Assembly: GCA_035688305.1 (NCBI GenBank)
Contig: DASSNC010000121.1
Location: 1-64,000 of the forward strand
Direction: 5' to 3'
Source: 66-474 sp035688305
Lineage (GTDB): Bacteria > Pseudomonadota > Gammaproteobacteria > Xanthomonadales > Rhodanobacteraceae
Length of the DNA stretch: 64,000 nt
A program made the position numbers and the translations under genes. The notes beneath the pieces were generated by a model, which saw nothing but the letters and a program-made list of their open reading frames with translations, was not told where the DNA came from and did not search any database. This document shows, in pieces, positions 61,677 to 64,000 of the stretch. Position 1 is the first letter of the stretch, and each line of letters starts with the position of its first letter.

Positions 61677-63926
61677 ATGACTCCCCTGCAATCGAACTTC
61701 GAACAAATCCCGCTGCGCGAGTACGCCGAGCGCGCCTACCTCGACTACTCGATGTATGTCGTGCTGGATCGTGCCCTGCCCTTCATCGGCGATGGCCTGA
61801 AACCGGTGCAGCGGCGCATCGTGTACGCGATGAGCGAGCTTGGCCTCGCCGCCACGGCCAAGCCCAAGAAATCCGCGCGCACCGTCGGCGACGTGATCGG
61901 CAAGTTCCATCCGCACGGCGACAGCTCCGTGTACGAGGCGATGGTGCTGATGGCGCAGCCGTTCTCGTACCGCTACGCACTGATCGACGGACAGGGTAAT
62001 TTCGGTTCGACGGACGATCCGAAGTCCTTCGCGGCCATGCGCTACACCGAATCGCGCCTCACCCCGATCGCCGAGTTGCTGCTGGGCGAACTCGGCATGG
62101 GCACGGTCGAATGGGCGCCCAACTTCGATGGCACGCTCAAGGAACCTTCGTGGCTGCCGGCGCGCGTGCCGCACGTGTTGTTGAACGGCTCCACCGGTAT
62201 CGCCGTGGGCATGGCCACCGACATTCCGCCACACAACCTGCGCGAAGTGGTGTCGGCGTGCATCCACCTGCTGGATGAACCCTCTGCCAGCGTTGCCGAG
62301 CTGTGCGAACACATCCAGGGCCCGGATTACCCGACCGTCGCGGAGATCATCACGCCGCGCAGCGAACTCGTGGCCATGTACGCCACCGGCAACGGCTCGG
62401 TGCGCTGCCGCGCGATCTACACAGAAGAACGCGACAACGTCGTGTTGACCGCGCTGCCGCACCAGGTATCGCCGGCCAAGGTGATCGAACAGATCGCCGC
62501 GCAGATGCGCGCCAAGAAGCTGCCGATGCTGGAAGACCTGCGTGACGAGTCCGACCACGAAAACCCGGTTCGCCTGGTGCTGATCCCGCGCTCGAACCGG
62601 GTCGACGTGGCGGCGATGATGCAGCACCTGTTCGCCACCACCGACCTCGAAAAGAGTTTCCGCGTCAACCTCAACATGATCGGGCTGGACGGCCGCCCGC
62701 AGGTGAAGACGCTGAAGCAGATTCTCGAGGAGTGGTTGCGTTTCCGCAGCGACACGGTGACGAAGCGCCTGCAGCACCGGCTGCAGAAGGTCGAACACCG
62801 CCTGCACTTGCTGGAAGGCCTGCGCATCGCGTTCCTGAATCTTGACGAGGTGATCCGCATCGTCCGCCACGAGGACGAGCCGAAGCCGGCCCTGATCGCG
62901 CGCTTCAAGTTGTCGGAAGAACAGGCCGACTACATCCTCGAAACCAGGTTGCGGCAACTGGCACGCCTTGAGGAAATGAAGCTCAACGCCGAGCGCGATG
63001 AACTGGAAGAGGAACGCGCGAAAATCGAGGTGACGCTGAATTCGAAGGCGCGCCTGAAGACCCTGATCAAGCAGGAACTGAAGGCCGACGCCGACAAGTA
63101 CGGCGATGCGCGCCGCTCGCCACTGGTCGAGCGCGCCGTGGCGCACGCGCTCGATGAAAGCGAACTGGTCGCTTCCGAGCCGGTCACCGTCGTGCTCAGC
63201 ACCAATGGCTGGGCGCGCGCCGCCAAGGGCCACGACGTGGATGCAGGTGCGCTTTCCTATCGCGAGGGCGACGCCTTCCTTGCCAGTGCGCGCGGCAAAA
63301 GTTCGCAGCAGGCCGCGTTCCTCGATTCCAGCGGACGCAGTTATTCGACCCCGGCCCACACCCTGCCCTCGGCGCGCGGCAACGGCGAACCGTTGACCGG
63401 CCGCTTCTCGCCACCCGCCGGCGCGCGTTTCGATGCGCTCGCGATTGGCGACAACGCCACGAAGCTGGTGCTCGCCACCGACGCCGGTTACGGGTTCCTC
63501 ACGGGATTCGAAGCGCTGCTCGCGAACAAGAAAGCCGGCAAACAGGTCATCAACATGGATGACGGGGCCCGCGTGCTGGCGCCGGCATACGTGGCCGAGC
63601 CCTCGCGCGACCGCATCGTGGCCGTCACCAGCGAAGGCCACCTGCTGATGTTCTCGGTGGCCGATCTGCCCGAGCTCGAACGCGGGCGCGGCAACAAGTT
63701 GATTGAAATCCCCAAGGCCAAACTCGCATCCGGCGAGGAGCGCCTTGCAGGCATCGCGGTGGTGGCGGAAGGGTCGGGCGAGGTGACGCTGTTCGCCGGT
63801 CAGCGCAAGCTGACCTTGAAATGGTCCGACCTCGTCGAATACGGCGGCAACCGCGCGCAACGTGGCGGATTGTTGCCGCGCGGGCTGCGTCGCGTTGACC
63901 GCATCGAAACGACTCAGAAACCTTGA
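61677..63926 (+). CDS. parC: DNA topoisomerase IV subunit A
   Basis: ParC decatenates chromosomes with ParE. The 749-residue protein has the N-terminal winged-helix domain with GDVIGKFHPHGDSSVYEAMV, whose Ser83 and Glu87 match the quinolone-region Ser80 and Glu84 of E. coli. The catalytic Tyr123 lies in AMRYTESRL. A coiled-coil tower and a C-terminal beta-pinwheel domain follow. It has no parE neighbour in the window. Confidence 0.95.
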   Translation: MTPLQSNFEQIPLREYAERAYLDYSMYVVLDRALPFIGDGLKPVQRRIVYAMSELGLAATAKPKKSARTVGDVIGKFHPHGDSSVYEAMVLMAQPFSYRYALIDGQGNFGSTDDPKSFAAMRYTESRLTPIAELLLGELGMGTVEWAPNFDGTLKEPSWLPARVPHVLLNGSTGIAVGMATDIPPHNLREVVSACIHLLDEPSASVAELCEHIQGPDYPTVAEIITPRSELVAMYATGNGSVRCRAIYTEERDNVVLTALPHQVSPAKVIEQIAAQMRAKKLPMLEDLRDESDHENPVRLVLIPRSNRVDVAAMMQHLFATTDLEKSFRVNLNMIGLDGRPQVKTLKQILEEWLRFRSDTVTKRLQHRLQKVEHRLHLLEGLRIAFLNLDEVIRIVRHEDEPKPALIARFKLSEEQADYILETRLRQLARLEEMKLNAERDELEEERAKIEVTLNSKARLKTLIKQELKADADKYGDARRSPLVERAVAHALDESELVASEPVTVVLSTNGWARAAKGHDVDAGALSYREGDAFLASARGKSSQQAAFLDSSGRSYSTPAHTLPSARGNGEPLTGRFSPPAGARFDALAIGDNATKLVLATDAGYGFLTGFEALLANKKAGKQVINMDDGARVLAPAYVAEPSRDRIVAVTSEGHLLMFSVADLPELERGRGNKLIEIPKAKLASGEERLAGIAVVAEGSGEVTLFAGQRKLTLKWSDLVEYGGNRAQRGGLLPRGLRRVDRIETTQKP

Positions 63927-64000
63927 ACAACCTGCTGCGCTCGGCAGCTTGCGCGCCGGCGGTGCTCGCCATGCGCACGTACTGGCGTGTACGCGCCGCT

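Noticed and set aside
63923..64000. Possible start of another gene after parC (TTG overlapping the parC stop, reading NNLLRSAACAPAVLA)
   Set aside because: Only about 25 codons remain before the window ends, too little to support a gene call.

Overview
The window is GC-rich, densely coded chromosomal DNA from a gammaproteobacterium. It most likely belongs to the Xanthomonadales/Lysobacterales, perhaps near Rhodanobacteraceae. This is inferred from the rpfE-like/recJ and carA-carB-greA neighbourhood, a GumN/TraB-family protein, a 'pathogenicity-like' DUF2007-type protein, Bpt, a Slp-family lipoprotein and a membrane-anchored glutamate-synthase-like protein. No rRNA, intact tRNA, prophage, transposase or CRISPR array was seen.

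Layout. 1-1450: the 3' part of an O-methyltransferase gene and a secreted unknown. 1543-12243 (minus): carA, an inserted TPR-like membrane protein, carB, greA, a YheS-type ABC-F ATPase, rpfE-like and recJ; the last three junctions are 4-base overlaps. 12400-19242: a 2OG-Fe(II) oxygenase, a DUF1249 protein, a YpfJ-type metalloprotease, an APC permease, an EamA exporter and FdhD. 19282-22423: a lysine-rich microprotein, a 44-bp tandem repeat, PBP4, then a secreted RNase Sa-like ribonuclease overlapping a barstar gene, and a second lysine-rich microprotein. 22700-30876: NnrS, lipoprotein MsrA, RlmJ, Slp, Mfd, an EF-hand protein and a GNAT enzyme. 30881-38775: a PmtA-like methyltransferase, a Gly/Tyr/His-rich exported protein, RlmKL, a hydrolase, an amidase, a secreted unknown, TesB, a DUF2007-like protein and Bpt. 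38795-45248: a GltB-like membrane protein, cytochrome b561 with a Fur-like box, a methyltransferase, a 325-bp MITE-like inverted-repeat element, a DUF3887 protein, a VanY-like peptidase and an SLC1-type symporter.

45461-51449 (minus): a GldA/GldF/GldG-like ABC system whose genes run by 4-base overlaps into DUF423 and an AlkA-type glycosylase, followed by a zinc-ribbon/RDD/pilin fusion protein. 51587-55079 (minus): an SRPBCC protein and a two-component pair. 55204-57756: GNAT-minC-minD-minE. 57776-57984: two copies of a 71-bp intergenic repeat. 58014-59416: a HExxH protein, then a fluoride riboswitch controlling crcB and a DUF190 gene. 59538-63926: cfa, a GumN/TraB protein and parC.

Most of the window is housekeeping. 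The best candidates for a closer look are the RNase Sa/barstar pair, the zinc-ribbon/RDD/pilin fusion, the fluoride riboswitch unit, the inverted-repeat element at 42180-42504, and the tandem repeat that duplicates a zinc-knuckle coding segment at 19438-19546. Function calls rest on reading motifs by eye; no database search was possible.
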